Shown here: piece by piece, positions 27,601 through 41,800 of the stretch
Layout: each line of letters begins with the position of its first letter
Numbering within the stretch: the first letter of the stretch is position 1
DNA from: Takifugu bimaculatus
Taxonomy: Eukaryota > Chordata > Actinopteri > Tetraodontiformes > Tetraodontidae
Length of the DNA stretch: 64,000 bases
Assembly: GCA_004026145.2 (NCBI GenBank)
Contig: CP034987.1
Location: forward strand, 2,740,014-2,804,013
Direction: 5' to 3'
Translations under genes and position numbers: made by a program
The notes under the pieces: generated by a model
What the model saw: only the letters and a program-made list of their open reading frames with translations
Told to the model about the DNA's origin: nothing
Databases searched by the model: none

Positions 27601-30600
27601 TCCGCGGACGCCTTCACATTCCCGTCACATCCCCGACTCCACGCGCAGTTTAAGTATGCACGCACACACTCGGGACCGACCAGTCATTTTGACACTTTAA
27701 TCCACTTCTCTTCGGGACATCTATCCATGCCGCTCACACTCACTGCCGCTCTGTGTGTGTGTGTGAGTGTGTGCGAGGGAAGAATGTTGAAAGGGGATTT
27801 TCAAATCTTCAATCTTTAACATAATGTACACACACGCTAACACTATATGGTGAATTCCTGCCAGGAGACCAGTTTTCTCTCTGCTCCTCTTCTGTGTGTC
27901 TGTCCTGTAACTCCCCCTTTTCCCCGCCTCTGAGTCCCCTGTGAGGTCTTCACTCATTAGGAATTCTCCAGCAGTGTGCGCCTGTGTGTCTCTCTCTCCG
28001 TACGAGCGCCTTTATGAATTCCTCTCCACTGGCACGACGCATCCCGTATCCCCAATTTCCCTGAAGGCCGTTTCTCTTTTGTTCCGTCTCCCTCCCGATG
28101 TCTGGCTGCACAACACCCGCAGACGAGACGCGGACCTGCGCCTCTCTAACCGTCGGAGGCTTGTTTGCCCTCAGACTGGATATCGACTGGTATTGTGGTT
28201 CTTCCTGTGTTGTGGGCAGAGGGGGGGGGGGCTGTCTGGCGGTCCTTTAACAGCCTTGTTTTCCTGTAGCCGCGGCTCCGATTTTTTAAGGAGACCCACT
28301 TGCCTGATTCACACAGAGATTCTGGAATATCCCAGCACCAGACCCCCCCCCCTCCCCTCCCTTCCCGCAGCTGTAAATTCAGACAGCAGTCTAGTGTCAG
28401 ACTGAGCTAGGATGGCCCCAGTGTCCCAGAAAAACCAAGGCTGCAGTCGAGGCTCTTCTGCTAGCTTCAAAAGCGCAGACAAGGCGACGCTTCTCCACCC
28501 TGTTCTCCCAGTCCTGGTTTGGGAGTTCTCGCAACCCCCGGATCTTTTTCCTCCTCTGGCGTTGGAGACGGTTGTTCTGTTCAAGGCGCTAAGAAATTAC
28601 GGACGTTTGTAAAACACATCTTGTGAGGCTGTAAAGCCACGCAAACATGTGCACAGAGGATTTATGAGGCTAGCTGGTCTAAAAACGGCCGGGACCGCGG
28701 ATCAACGGACCCCTGCACCGACTGTTTGCACCAACCAACCCACCGCATGTGGTCTGTAAATCGCAGCCAACGCGCCAGGTTGCCATGACTACTAATTTTT
28801 ATTTTGGTGGAAATTCTGTCAGACATCTGCGTTCACATTTCCAAGCGCCTCGGTCCCTTATTTCCTGTTTCCTTTTAACAGTCCAGGTGTAGCCAGACAA
28901 AAGATGCGTGTGTGCCTGCTCCCGGGTCTCATTGGGAACGACTGCTCACATGTCACTTAACCTTCAGGTTATCTTTGCAATTTTGCAGCATAAACACGCA
29001 CGTACATGACACAAACACACACACACACACACACACACTCTTTAGTCTGTTTGTTTTCCCATCAGAGGCAAACATAGCAACTAGCTCTCCATGTCCGCTC
29101 GCATCAGATCAGCTGCTATCTCCTCTCCTCTGCTCTCGGAAACGTTGGCTCGCCTTTCCAGCAGTGATCGGGGATGGGGGGGGTTCTTCTCTTGTTTAAG
29201 GAACGTCTGATAGGATCCGCTTCCAGCGCCGCGCTTATTCCTGCATTTCAGGTTCAGCTCGCCGAGATAATCGAACCCATTTTGGAGGGAGAAAGGAAAA
29301 AAGCTCTTTGAAAGTGGATCCGTGTTATTCCTTTGATCTAGCGCGGCTGGCTGATTGGGAACAACCCGGACTCTCTCCCACGCCTCGCCGGAGCCACAGA
29401 GCTGAGAGTCACCACTTTACCGCCCCACGCTGGACTGGACCCACACCGATCGCAAAACATGTCGGAGAGAAGAAGCGATTTTCCTTTGATCCCTTTGAAC
29501 TTGGGGGAGCATTTCAGTCAGTATCTACTGGTCTGATCACAAGAGCTTTCTTCCCTGTTATCAAGGGCCTTGAGAAGTTTAACAACAGAATTTGAAATTA
29601 GCCGACACACAAAGTAACCCCAGCTTCACTGCACCTCCCCCTCCCCGTGTTCACATCGGCCCTAAAACTAGTTACGCTACCACGAGCCCCTGAAGCGAGG
29701 ATTGTAGAGAGGAAATAAAAAGAGAGGAGCAGGAACCAGAGAGAAGGCCAACTGAAGACAGGAAGATGTAGAGAGGATGAGTAAAATGAAATAAAGGTGG
29801 ACAGAAGGAGAAAAAGGAGTAGCTGCCAAGCTCTGAGTGGGGTTAAGCATCACTACAAGTAAAACCTAATAAGGTCTGAACACACACACACTCATACACA
29901 CACTCATACACACACACTTGGCCAGTGTTCAGCATCAGTGTTTTTGGCTGCAGTAAGCAGTAAATCACTTCTGCCCCCGGATCCTCCGAGGCGGAATGCT
30001 GCTGTAATATATTACGTAGGAATTATACGAAGGCGTTTTCCGTCCTCCACATATTTAAAGTCGGGTCAGTTGTTGATATTCCTACCACGGTTTAGCTTTT
30101 TTACCCAGCTTTTTCTGAGTTTAGAATGGCAGCTAGGGTCTAAATCAGGGGTTAAATCAAACATCAGGTGAAGGAAGCTCCTTGATGCTCAACGTGGGAC
30201 AATTAGGAGGAGAGAGTTGCTGCAGTCGTTGGACATGAGCCTCCCTGGGAAGGAAGACTGACCACGGTTCCCTCAGGTTCATCTCTTAATTTGAAAGCTG
30301 TATTGTACCTCCCCCACTAACAGGTAATAACCCCCTCCTCTGGCTCCAGCAGTGAGTAGATGTTGTAGTTTCAGGCCAAATGCACTGAAGACTTCCCAGT
30401 AAATAGCTGTTATTAGGCCCTGCTCGGTCTCTTTTAACCCCTGTAATGTTGTTGGGGTCGAGGTGAAGTGTGTTGTCAATTAGGTTGTACAGAATTGGAA
30501 AGAAATGTACAGTGTTACTGGACCGTGTTCGAGCGATCCACATGCTTTTTCCACCATTCTACTTTTAATATCTTGGCTTTACAAGTATGATGAGTTCATG

Positions 30601-32267
30601 AATTGGTAATGGTGTCCAAGATTTTTTGATTTTTTTTTTTTTTATTCCTCCTGCATCCACAGATGGTTTTTCTTGGACAGTCGACTTCTCAAGATAAATA
30701 CAAAGCAAAGCGGTCCGTCCAGAAGGCCGCAGAACTGCAAATTACACACCGGAAGCGCCGTGGAAGGTTTAAATTAGCATAGCTGGTCAGCTGTTCCAAG
30801 CTCAATAAAAGCTGCGAAGTCGCCAACAAGCACGGAACCTTCGATAAACATCGAAAAGACCGAACACGACTGTCTGTTTTCAAAGCTGCACGATCCAAAC
30901 GCAGGCAACAACGTGCTCTCTTTTTCACTCTTCCGCCCTTATGGCCAACCGCCTCCGCGAGGCAGGAAAGAAAAGCGAGAGCGCCTCGAAAAACCCAGGG
31001 AATCATGGGAGGAGGGAGAGATATTGGATGGTTTTGCATCCTTACTCAACGGTGAGCCTTTTCTCTCACCGAGCAGCGATCCCCCCCCTCCCTCCCACCG
31101 TTTCCCCATTCTCTGCTGAGTGCAGATTAAAAGCTGATAGGAGATTGCAGAGACATGTTGCACTCCTGTTCAGGCACACACACATACGCTGAGACCTATA
31201 GGCACACACACACACACACACATCCATACAGATGGAAACATTAGCCCTTGTATAGCTGGGAGCTCCTGATGTAAAACACATGTTCCCGCCTCGGCTGTGT
31301 GTGCCGCGTCTATGGCTGTTTAAACCAACTTTATCGCTCCATCAGTTCAGAGACAAGGAGTGATTCATTCAGAGAGAGGCAGCCGAGTGTGTGTGTGTGG
31401 GTGTGTGTGTGTGTAGGATTTGATGTGAATGTGGGCGCAAGGACAGACAGAAATTTTCCATTTTCTTATTAACGGTGAAACTTCTCTTTTTTTATTCCTT
31501 TAAATGCTGAACGAGCACAGTCTTTCCTCCACACTTAGCACGCCAGTTCCCTTATTTTAAGAACGCAATCGTCAGTACATGAAAAGAGCCGGCGAAAGTC
31601 TCTGAATTAAAAGTTGATTGCATGTGTTGTCCATAAGAGGGCGCTGCTAAACACGTAGCTGCAATATACAAGAGTCAACAACCCAACACAGGTCAAAAGT
31701 TGCCACATCATGGTTATACATCTATTAATTAATTTCATTCTGAGAGATGAAAGCAGCCATCAGTTAATGATGTTGACAAAGTGTGCTGATGTCTCCATGT
31801 TGAGGGTTTTCACGTACGACCGGAGGATGAGATCACAGGCCACAAAAATTAACAGGAAATGACAAAACACTGTTTCTGGAATATGTAACTCACCTACCGG
31901 GGCCAGAATTTCCCAATGTGTGTGAATTTGTGTGCACAGAGGTGGCGTCGCCACAGCGCTTGATGGGGGGAGGAGATGTGATTAACGTCATCTTCAGATT
32001 AGCATCTGCCCGCTACAGTAGGAGCAGAGCACGGCTACACGCGTTCATGCGCTGCTGCGCTGTAGAAATGACAAGCGCACACGTCACTAACACTTTGTAA
32101 CAGTTATTGATGGCGCGGCGCGGCGGGTGAAATAGCCACAGAAAAATAAAAGGTAAATAGATTCGCCCGATAAAGGTTTCTTCTTGCCGCCGGTCGTTCC
32201 AGTAGACTGAACTCATCTACATTTAGATTCGGCAGCCACGTGTGTGGTCATCCGTGCCTTTGACTTG

Positions 32268-32342
<75 letters not shown>

Positions 32343-35300
32343 AGGGAGCCTTTATTGACCAGTAGATGAAGGCTGTGTGTGTGATGAGAAGCAGGCCGCC
32401 AGATGGACTTATGGGAAATAAAAAACCTTTTTATTTATTTATACGGTTTGATTAAATGGCATTTGTTTCTGCCTTCCCGTGTGGGTGTGCGTGTGTGTCT
32501 GCATACGTGCGCAGATTGTGTTCAATGACAAATAGAAAGGAGGGACCAGAGAAATCAGGTTGGGGTGATTACTGTGGGAGCACTGGGGAGATACTGGGAG
32601 GAGAGACAACTCATTTGCACAGTGGGGGCTCGTCCCCCTGCTCTTCTCTGTCTCGTCTTCCTTCTCCACGTGACTTATTAAAGCATCCATAGCAGCAGCG
32701 GTTTGGAGGCTTCAGCACTTCTCCCCGGGCTCTATGTGGTTCTGAAGACTTCGACCTTGAGCCTATAGTTTCCGTCCACCTCTTGATTTTGTGAGATTCA
32801 TCAGCAGAATATGAAAAGATCGGAGGCTGTTTTTTTTAATCAAATGGAGGCTGCAGCTAACGATCAGCATGACAGGAAAATATCCACTTGTAACGCACAA
32901 ACATCTTTTTCCAATCAGCCGTTATTTAGCTAATGCTTTTCTCTGGACTCACTTACAGAAAGTGCACGTGGATACCCCCCAAAGCCGCTTCTATTCACTG
33001 TCCAAACGAAGAGCATGTTAAAACGCTTCCCGAGGATCGTTCTGCCTGTTGCAGCTCTGAGGTCGGCGCTCGTCTGCTTCGCCCGGCTTTATTTCCCCGA
33101 CAGCTGTCGCGGCTACATAAATCTGCCCGAGTGACGCTTGTTAGCATTTCTAGTATTTTATGCAGGAACGTGCGGCTACTTCACTGCACAGCTTCCAGAG
33201 GTCAGTCCTGGAACTGGTGCGGATTAGGTCCAGGTTTTGGGAGCGTCGAGCAGTTGTGTACCAGTCATGAGCGCGGGTCCCTCTGTATCCTGTAACCGCC
33301 GGCGATCCAGAGTGGGGATTTAGCGGCGGCTATCGCTTTTAGAAGGCAGGAAGAAACTGGTGAAAGTCAAGCAGGTTTAGATGAACTGCATGGTTGGGGG
33401 AAGGGCTGGGGGATTACTTCTGTCTGTTCTGATTACATTCAATCGAATCATTTCAGATTGGAAGCTTCTGGAGGAATTTTGGATGAAAACCTGAGTGATT
33501 GTAAGATGTGGCTCAGTTTAACAGCCGTAGCCTGCCAGTACCTTCTGTGCATGTGTGTGTGTGTGTGTGTGCTCTCCATGTATACTATGACTATAGATAA
33601 CAGATCCGAAGTGCGTATCTGTCTAGACACGCTCGCATCGGGTGTGATTTGTGTGTGTGAGTGCACACACGCGCATGTGTTACAGAAAGCAAACAAAAGC
33701 CGAGGAGTCGTCGACATATGTTCCAACACAGATCCCAAACTCATAAATCACTTCTGCCGGTCCTCAACAGTCCGTCTCTGTCTCTCTCTCTGTTTCTCAG
33801 TAAATACACGCTGTGCTCGCTCTGCCAGCGGGGAGATTTGTGCTCTGGAGCGCTGGCGAGCAGTGTTAGGGAGGAAAAGCTGCAGAGGAGCAGGGGAAGA
33901 GGGAGCAGGGAGAAAGAGGGAGATAAAAAAGAGGTAGCAGGAGGAAGAAAAATATGTTTTTGTGTCTTTTCTTTGGCAGTGTGTGAGTGTGTGCTCTCTT
34001 TTGGCCTGTGTCTTGAATTTAACATCATCTACGTGAGTGTGTGTGTGTGTGTGTGTGCGTGTGCTGATGTTATCCAGATGTGCAGCTACAGTGAGCAATA
34101 AAATACAGTTGTCATAATTGTGTGTGTGGGCGTGCGTGTGTCTTACTTCCTGTCTTCCTCCCAACGCTTAATTAGGAAGCTGATGAACAGCACTCACACA
34201 CACTGCGCGGGGTAAAAGAAGAGTTAATGCTGCAGCCTGCGCTGAGTTTAATTACACAGAGGATTCTGGGTCCATGTGGGTCCAGGATGTTTGTTCATCT
34301 GGGATGGTGGATTTAGGGTGACCGGCTGCAGTTTAGAAACCATACCACACTTTCTGCTTCATCAGAGAGATGTGTGTGTGTGTGTGTGTGTGTGTGTTGT
34401 TGTAGAGCCACAGAATATTAATGTTTAATACCTCCACGTATGTAGCAGTCCAACAACAGCAGTAGCTAAAGGCCACTCAGGCGACGCCTCCAAGTAGATG
34501 TTTTTTCCCCACCACACATCATAACTCAGAACTTAATGGAGTTTTGCACCGCTAGGGGGCGCCGTTAGCAACGCTCTCCGCATTAAACCATCAATTGCGC
34601 ACCTCAGCTGTTACATGTGCACGTGTGAGGGATGTGCAGGGTTTCATTGTTCTGCTCCCTCTCTTCTCTCGTGGCTCGAAAGCAGCTTTGGATTTAATTT
34701 CATTGGTAATTTTGTGCACCGTTGTGTTTAATATCACCTCATCCATCCGCGTTGTGTTTCTGTGGCACAGCTACCTTTTGGAAAGTGCAAATCTCTCTCT
34801 CACACTCTCTCTCCATTTACTGGTCCCCAACCTTTGGGGCCTGTTGATATTATTCGCTGGCCGGCTGTGGAGAGATGGAAAAGCGATATAGATGAATACG
34901 GCGTGACGAAAGCGAGAAATAAAAAGCACCGAGGCTTGAATTTTCCCGTTTTCTTCACTTCATCTGTGAGCGTTTATGCCTTTAACCTCCCGTCTACTTC
35001 CAGCACGCTCTCCTCTCACCACGGTTCTTTGTACAAGTGACAAGGCGCTAAGCATCGCTCTTTAAATAGCTTAGCATGTGTAGCATCTTCAGGCTACGAT
35101 GGTAGATGTGTGTGTCCGTTTTTACGTCACCCAAGACACCAATCGGATCTTTTTTAACCTTATTTTCTTGGTTAAACAAGGACGTGTTTTACGACCGGAG
35201 CCCAGTGGATGGCAGACAGATACGCCACAACAAATGCATCATGATATGTTCGAGGCTACAGTGATCCCACGAGAGAGGAAGTACTGTTGGGACAATGTGA

Positions 35301-35558
35301 GTCCTGCCTGGACAGGACCATGTCCATGTTGGGATGCTGTTTGTCTCTAGGTGGAGCCCAGACGTGGATAATAAAGATGCCACCAGACGTGCTGGCCGCC
35401 AGCGCTGTCAACTAGTTTGACACACACTATTTTTCATCAGATTTCTGTGTGGACCAACTCCTGAGACGTCTGTCCCGCTCTAACAGGTGTAACCGTGTCA
35501 CCAGCTCCAGGTCCCTCCCCATAAATAATAATACAGCCCATCGTCGGCCCTGCATACC

Positions 35559-35594
<36 letters not shown>

Positions 35595-36115
35595 AAGCAG
35601 CTCCAGCTCCACAAACACTCCGCCAGCACTTGAAAAGATGACAATGGACGCAGTTGTGTTGATAATTGAGTAATATCAGAGCGCTGTTAGCTCCATGGTG
35701 AGGGGGGGTGTAGGTCACATGGGTCAGGGGTTCTCTCATCACGGGCAGGAGGGCGCAGAATTGCTACGGCAGTTGGAGAGGAGATGGGGGTTTCTATGGT
35801 GACGGTGCATTCACTGGTTTGCAGTTGTACGGGAGTGACCAGGCTGCTGATGCACCTCCAAACTAGGACACGCACTGACAGAACAGACAGATTTCATCTC
35901 CTCCCACTTTGATGGCTCAATCAGATTATATTATCCATCCAGATAGTTTCTACTGCCTCTCCCTGTGGAGGGGGGGTGGAGGAAGGGGGGGGCTACCCCA
36001 GCTGTCTGGGGTGCTTCCAGGACAAGTGTCCAGCTCATCTGAGGGCTAACATGCAGAGACAAACAACCATTCACACATGAGGTTAATTTAGGGTCACCAG
36101 TTTACCCCCCCCCCC

Positions 36116-36148
<33 letters not shown>

Positions 36149-36674
36149 CCCTATATTTGCCATTGCTTAGCTCTTACCTTGACATTTGCGCCCAACTAGT
36201 GTTCCTCATTTTCCATTGCCATGACCTCTGACATGGACACACACACACACACGCACACACACACACGCACACACACACACACATAGCAGGAAAAATATAT
36301 TTCCTATCTAATAGACTGGGAAAAAGTTCCCCTTCACTAGAGATAACCCTCCTTTGGTCCGTCTCTCCCTCCAGTGATGGTGAACGTTAAAGGAACCTCC
36401 TGTGTGAGGAGACGGTGTTGTGACCATAAAATTCAGACGTTTCCCTTGTTACTGCCGATTACCATGACTTCAAATAACACAAGACCTTTTCTGTGCCACA
36501 TCGCCGGTGAGTTCCCTGGTAGCCCACCGGTGTGTGTCTGTGGGAATGAGCCCACTCAAGTGTTCTCAGATAAACAATAAGATACATCCTAAGACGGTTA
36601 ATAAGATACTTAATGCCAGCGGATAAGACTACAGGTATTAAAGATACTCATTATCTTCCTCCCTCTGGGCCGCG

Positions 36675-36705
<31 letters not shown>

Positions 36706-38832
36706 CAGAATGCTCAGCTGGTCAGTCTGAAGTAGGTCACTGCTGTTCAGACATAAGAAATATATGCACAGAAATATAATTTCAGATAAGGAAAATAACT
36801 TCCCACCCAGAAAATGCACACGTAGCTTTTTACAGCGAAACTCCATCCCATAGACGCAGGGAGAAGAGATCTATTTCATTACTTCATCATTCCCCTCATG
36901 GGAATTCAGCCTAATTCTTTCAATTCCACATTTCAATATAAAAAAAACAGCACGGATCTCCGCTAACTGCCTCGAGACGGCTAATATGGCGGCGCTGTGT
37001 GGAATTCTCTGGAAACTGTTTGGCAGCACAACCAGGACGGAGGCTCATCACTCCTAAAGGGGGGCAGAGACCCCCCCCCCCGACCATCATCATCACGTCA
37101 ACATGTCACAAGCTTAGCATCGTCATTTTAAACCTTCAGTGTGAACAGAAACCATCAATAATAATATGGATGTGTGGAAGCTCAGTGCTGTTGGGGTAAG
37201 CGTGTGTGTGTGTGTGTGTGCATGTGTGTGTGTGCGCAGGCTCCAGCTGTCCGTCTTTGCTTCAGGTGGGTGTCTTTGCCCCTCTGACTGACCTCAGATC
37301 AGATCCCCACACATATTGGGTGCCTGCAGCACCGTTGGCAGATGTTGATTCACATCTGGAGCCGCTGCCATCGTGTACAGTAGATGCGATAAAGTCGCCG
37401 CACAACCGCCGTCGCATCCCGCCGGGCGCAGCACCCCGCCGGGCGCAGCACCCCGCCGGGCGCGGTTGTTTAGCGTCCTGCGTGGCAGCGAGCCGGCCCG
37501 GAGCTGCAGCAGCTGAGAACGGGGTGTCTGGGCAGAGCGTCAGGACGCCACCGCTGGCGGGGAAAACCACAGCGCCGCTGGATGACAGGCGATCATCGCT
37601 CGCTCCCTGCTGTTGCCAGGCGGGGGCCTGCAGCGGGAGGGGCTCAGGGTCCATCCAACAGGCGACGGCTTCATCACCCGGTTGAACTTTGACCTTTTGT
37701 GCTCGGGGAGCTGCAGTTGTTAGAGAAAACTTTTGAATCGGAGAACATCCACGCCTCTGGCCACGTGACACTCGCCGCGTGCGGCCCATTTAGCTGCCCG
37801 CACCTGTGTTCCAACCTTCCCGCCGATGTGCCGCATAGCTAACGAGGACCGGCGAGAGCGCCGCTGTCACCGAGGGTTCATTTCACAGGTCTCCGGGCTT
37901 CGGAGGCGAGAGGCGGCGCCCGCCAGGCTCTCATCTCGCCGTACAGAACGTTCCCGCGGAGGCGAGCTCAGAGCGGCCACGCTCCGAACAGAAGGTCACC
38001 GCACATCCCGTCCGTCCTCGCCTGTTCTCGTTTTCAGAAGTGTTGCACTTTTGCTCCCCCCGACCTCCAAGCGCGCCTTTTGTTCCGGCGTTAATCAGCT
38101 GTAGGGATCAGTTCACTGAGGCAGCGCTCAACATCATCGCTGGGAATTCAACCCTCCTCACGCTAACACGCGCTAACACGCGCGCGGGTTTGTTTCCTTA
38201 CAGTAAGTCGTCTCTTTTCCGTCTGCTCCTGCGGGGATAATTAGCCGTTTGTTTACGTGTTGTTCCCGCCTTTATCACAGGCAGGGCAGAGTTTCAGAAG
38301 TTTCTCGGCAGAACTTGGCTGCACTCCTCCTCCACGCATCGCCGCTAAAGTCATCTGAGCAGATAATCGGCAGGAAATAAAGCCCCCCCCCCGCGCGAGC
38401 CGAGGGAGCGCCACAAATGATAAGGAGAGCTGCTCCCGCTTAATATAAATGAGACGAATCGCCTCCAAACAACTGTGTTTGCCTTGCTCTCCTCCCTGGC
38501 CCCTGACTGGGTGAACTGTCTGCGTGCTGGTGGGACGTCTGCGTCCCGGTGCCCCCCCCCCCACACACCCCCATCGCCATTATTGTCACTCCAAGGTGGG
38601 TTTTTCACTGCTTCATGAATCAATCCTGCCCAGGATCACCCAACCCAAACCCAATTATTCTATTAAGAGATGCAGTTTCAGAATAAAATACACACACACA
38701 CACACTCTCTCTCTCTTTAAGCATTTGGCACACACACACACACAGAGGCACTTCCCAGACCCCAGACTGAGCTGGTCCCTCATATTTGTGTTTGGAGAAT
38801 CTCTCTCTTCAGAGATTCTCCTCCTTTTTTCC

Positions 38833-38876
<44 letters not shown>

Positions 38877-41800
38877 CCTATCCACTGATCCAGTGTATAG
38901 GATATTGAACTTGGCAGTATGGAATTCAGTTAATTCCTCCAGCTAGTCCATGCTTGATTAAATAATCGCTGATTTAATGCAAGTGGGTGCATGTTTCAGT
39001 AGGTAGGTGAGTGTGTGCCTACGTGCGCGTGTGTATAAACAGCGGGGCCGACTGACTCCGTAAGTGAATTAAATGTAATTTAATTTTGAAAGCCTCCTTT
39101 TTGAACGCATTCTAAACCTCAGGGCACCTGTGTCTGTATCTTTATCCTATCTCACATTCTTTCCCTCCAGACGACGGCGGAATGTGCACGTGTGGAATTC
39201 TCCTCCGTGGTGCAGAGCCCCAACCACTCATTTAGTGTTGGGAGTTGTCGTTTTGGTTGAATTGGGACGCTTGGAGGGTAATTGCATCCATATTTTCACG
39301 GGTGTATCTCTGCTGTGCAGAGTCACCTCGTAGCAGGAAGCTTCTGGGCTCTGGAGTGTCCATGTTCTCCACACGTAGGGATGGGTCCTCCAGGTTCTCC
39401 AGCATCCTTCCACAATCCAGAACCATGTTAACCTGGTTGAAGGAAGGCTCAAAGACGTTCCCCTCCGTTCTCTTTAACACGTCTGTACATGTGTGGATAT
39501 ACAACATATATCATCATAGATCCTTACACACTCCTGAGGTGTCATCTGAAACGTAAAGTCTCCTGTTTTATTCGTCTGCAGTCCAACGTCCATGTACCAG
39601 TGATCCGGAAGTCTCTCAGTTCTTTCCCGCATGTACGGTAGCATGAAGTCAGGAGTGGGGGGGGTGGGGGGGTTATGTCAAAGATGGTTCCACTCGCAAA
39701 ACTATTTAGAAGTTCATTTTGCTTCAGTGGGCGCTTCTGCGTTCCATCCAGTTCTTAAAGATCTGGTTGGGAAGCAAAGCCAGCACGGGCGGAGAGGGAG
39801 TGTGTGTGTGTGAATGTATAGAAGTCCCAGCGGCTGTCTGAGCGCTGCATTATACGCGCTTTGATGCCACAGAAAAATGGACTTTTAATCCATTTTACTC
39901 AGAGTCACAGAAAGGTCGTTTGGAAACTTGCGCTACTCCACAGGAGTTTAGATCGGAGAGCCGGGCCGAGCATTTACCCCGGAACAACAATCGGCTGCCG
40001 CTGTGGCGCTACTCATGACCGTGCTAGAGCAGACCGGACCCTTCATCTGGGATCCTCAGGATCGCTCTGAGGCCGACTACATCTGCAAATACCGTCACTA
40101 CATCCGCCCGTGTTTTGGATCAGCGCGTTCTGCCGTTTGACTCCATGTTTGAGGGCGATAAGTTGGAATCGGACCCACACAAACGCGTCTCGACGACACA
40201 TTTAACCGCGGTTCTTCAGTGCGGAGCATAAAGGAGCAGCTGTGCACAGAATCTGCCTCGGAATCCTCTCCAAAGTTTATTTCCTGGCTTGATGAGGAGG
40301 CTCGATTCTTCTTTTGTTTGTTTGTTTTTGTTTTCCTGGAGCCTCTCCACCTGTCCAGCACGCAGGTGCAGGCGCGCGCATCCGTGTCAGGGGGCGTCGT
40401 CGGAGGCGCTAAATGAGCGGTATCTTTGCTTCCAGATAAATAGCCGTCATTACGACCCCCAGGCTCTAATTACCTGCGTCGCGCCTCTACGGGCCGAGGT
40501 GAGCGTGGTGGGGGGGCGGGGGGGGCTCCGCCGATCCACCGCAAATAAACGCAGGGAAAAATTCGACCGTCGGCTGCTTTAAACGCCAGATATTTGAGCA
40601 ACTTCACCCAACCAGATGATGATTGAAGAGGAAGGAAGAGATCACGAGCCAGATATCTAGAGAGTGTGTGTGTGTGTGTGTTGTGTGTGAGAGAGAGAGA
40701 TGAGGGGCAGCTGTGAGGCCATGTGTGAGTGATTTTGGGTGCTCGCAGGGAAACAGAGCTCCGATGACAGATGCGGCGGTCGGCTAGCGATGCCAGACGC
40801 ACACACCACATCAATCAATCACCTGGCTTCATCTCCGCGCATGTGGCGACCGTATGGCGAGCGCAAGCACACACGCGGCGAGGACGGGAGCGCTCCGGCG
40901 TCGGACGTCAAACGGACGGAAACAAATGTAGCGCGAAGACGCTGAAATTAGCTCAGGTGTTTATTACCAGGAAACAGGAAGTTTTATCTAAGACCGGGGG
41001 GAGTTTTTCCAGCATCAATAATCTCGACCACGACGTTCCTTTCAACGAATCCGGGCGGATTGTTCCACACAAAATGAGGAACGTCTCTGCAAATGGGCGT
41101 TTACGAGCTGAAAACAGGAAGTGGCTGCATGGTCTTGTTAAAGTCAGAGGGAAGGTTGCAGCCGTGACCTCCCACAGCCCAAATGACCCGTTTAGCACGA
41201 GGACGGAGGCCCGGCATCCCGGGCCTGAGCGCTCAAAGGCTCTGCCTGTTTAGCTCGCTGCTAACATTCCATTTGCTTTTTGCCCTTTCTGTTACTGTTA
41301 TAGTGCTGCTGGGTGTAAAATAACTGTGTCCCGTGGGATAAATAAAGAGATGCATCCATCCATCCTGCTAAACAGCCCTGAACACACACTCTACTGGTGT
41401 GTGTTGAACACACACTCTACTGGTGTGTGTTCATAGAGGAGGCAGCTAATTGTTCTGTGATCCTTAAAATCTGCTAGATTGGAATAAGCTGGGTTTCCCC
41501 CCCGTAGCCGCCGGTGTGGGAACAGATCTGCAGCTCCCACCGCCGTCATGGAAATAAAAGGTTTAAAAATGTCACCAATTGAAGACTCAAGGGCCCTTTT
41601 TCACCACGTGGCGCCTCCTCTGCTCACCTAAACTGTGGAATCCAGCGCTTCAGATCTGCTGCCTCAAGGTCACCAGCGAACAGGAGCCGCGCTGAAGACG
41701 TTCGGCTCAGATGCTCCATCAGGAGGTGGCGGCCGCCGCTAACAGTTCCTCCTTTGAGCATAATTAACTCTTTGTTCGCGTAGGAGAAAAGAAACGACCA

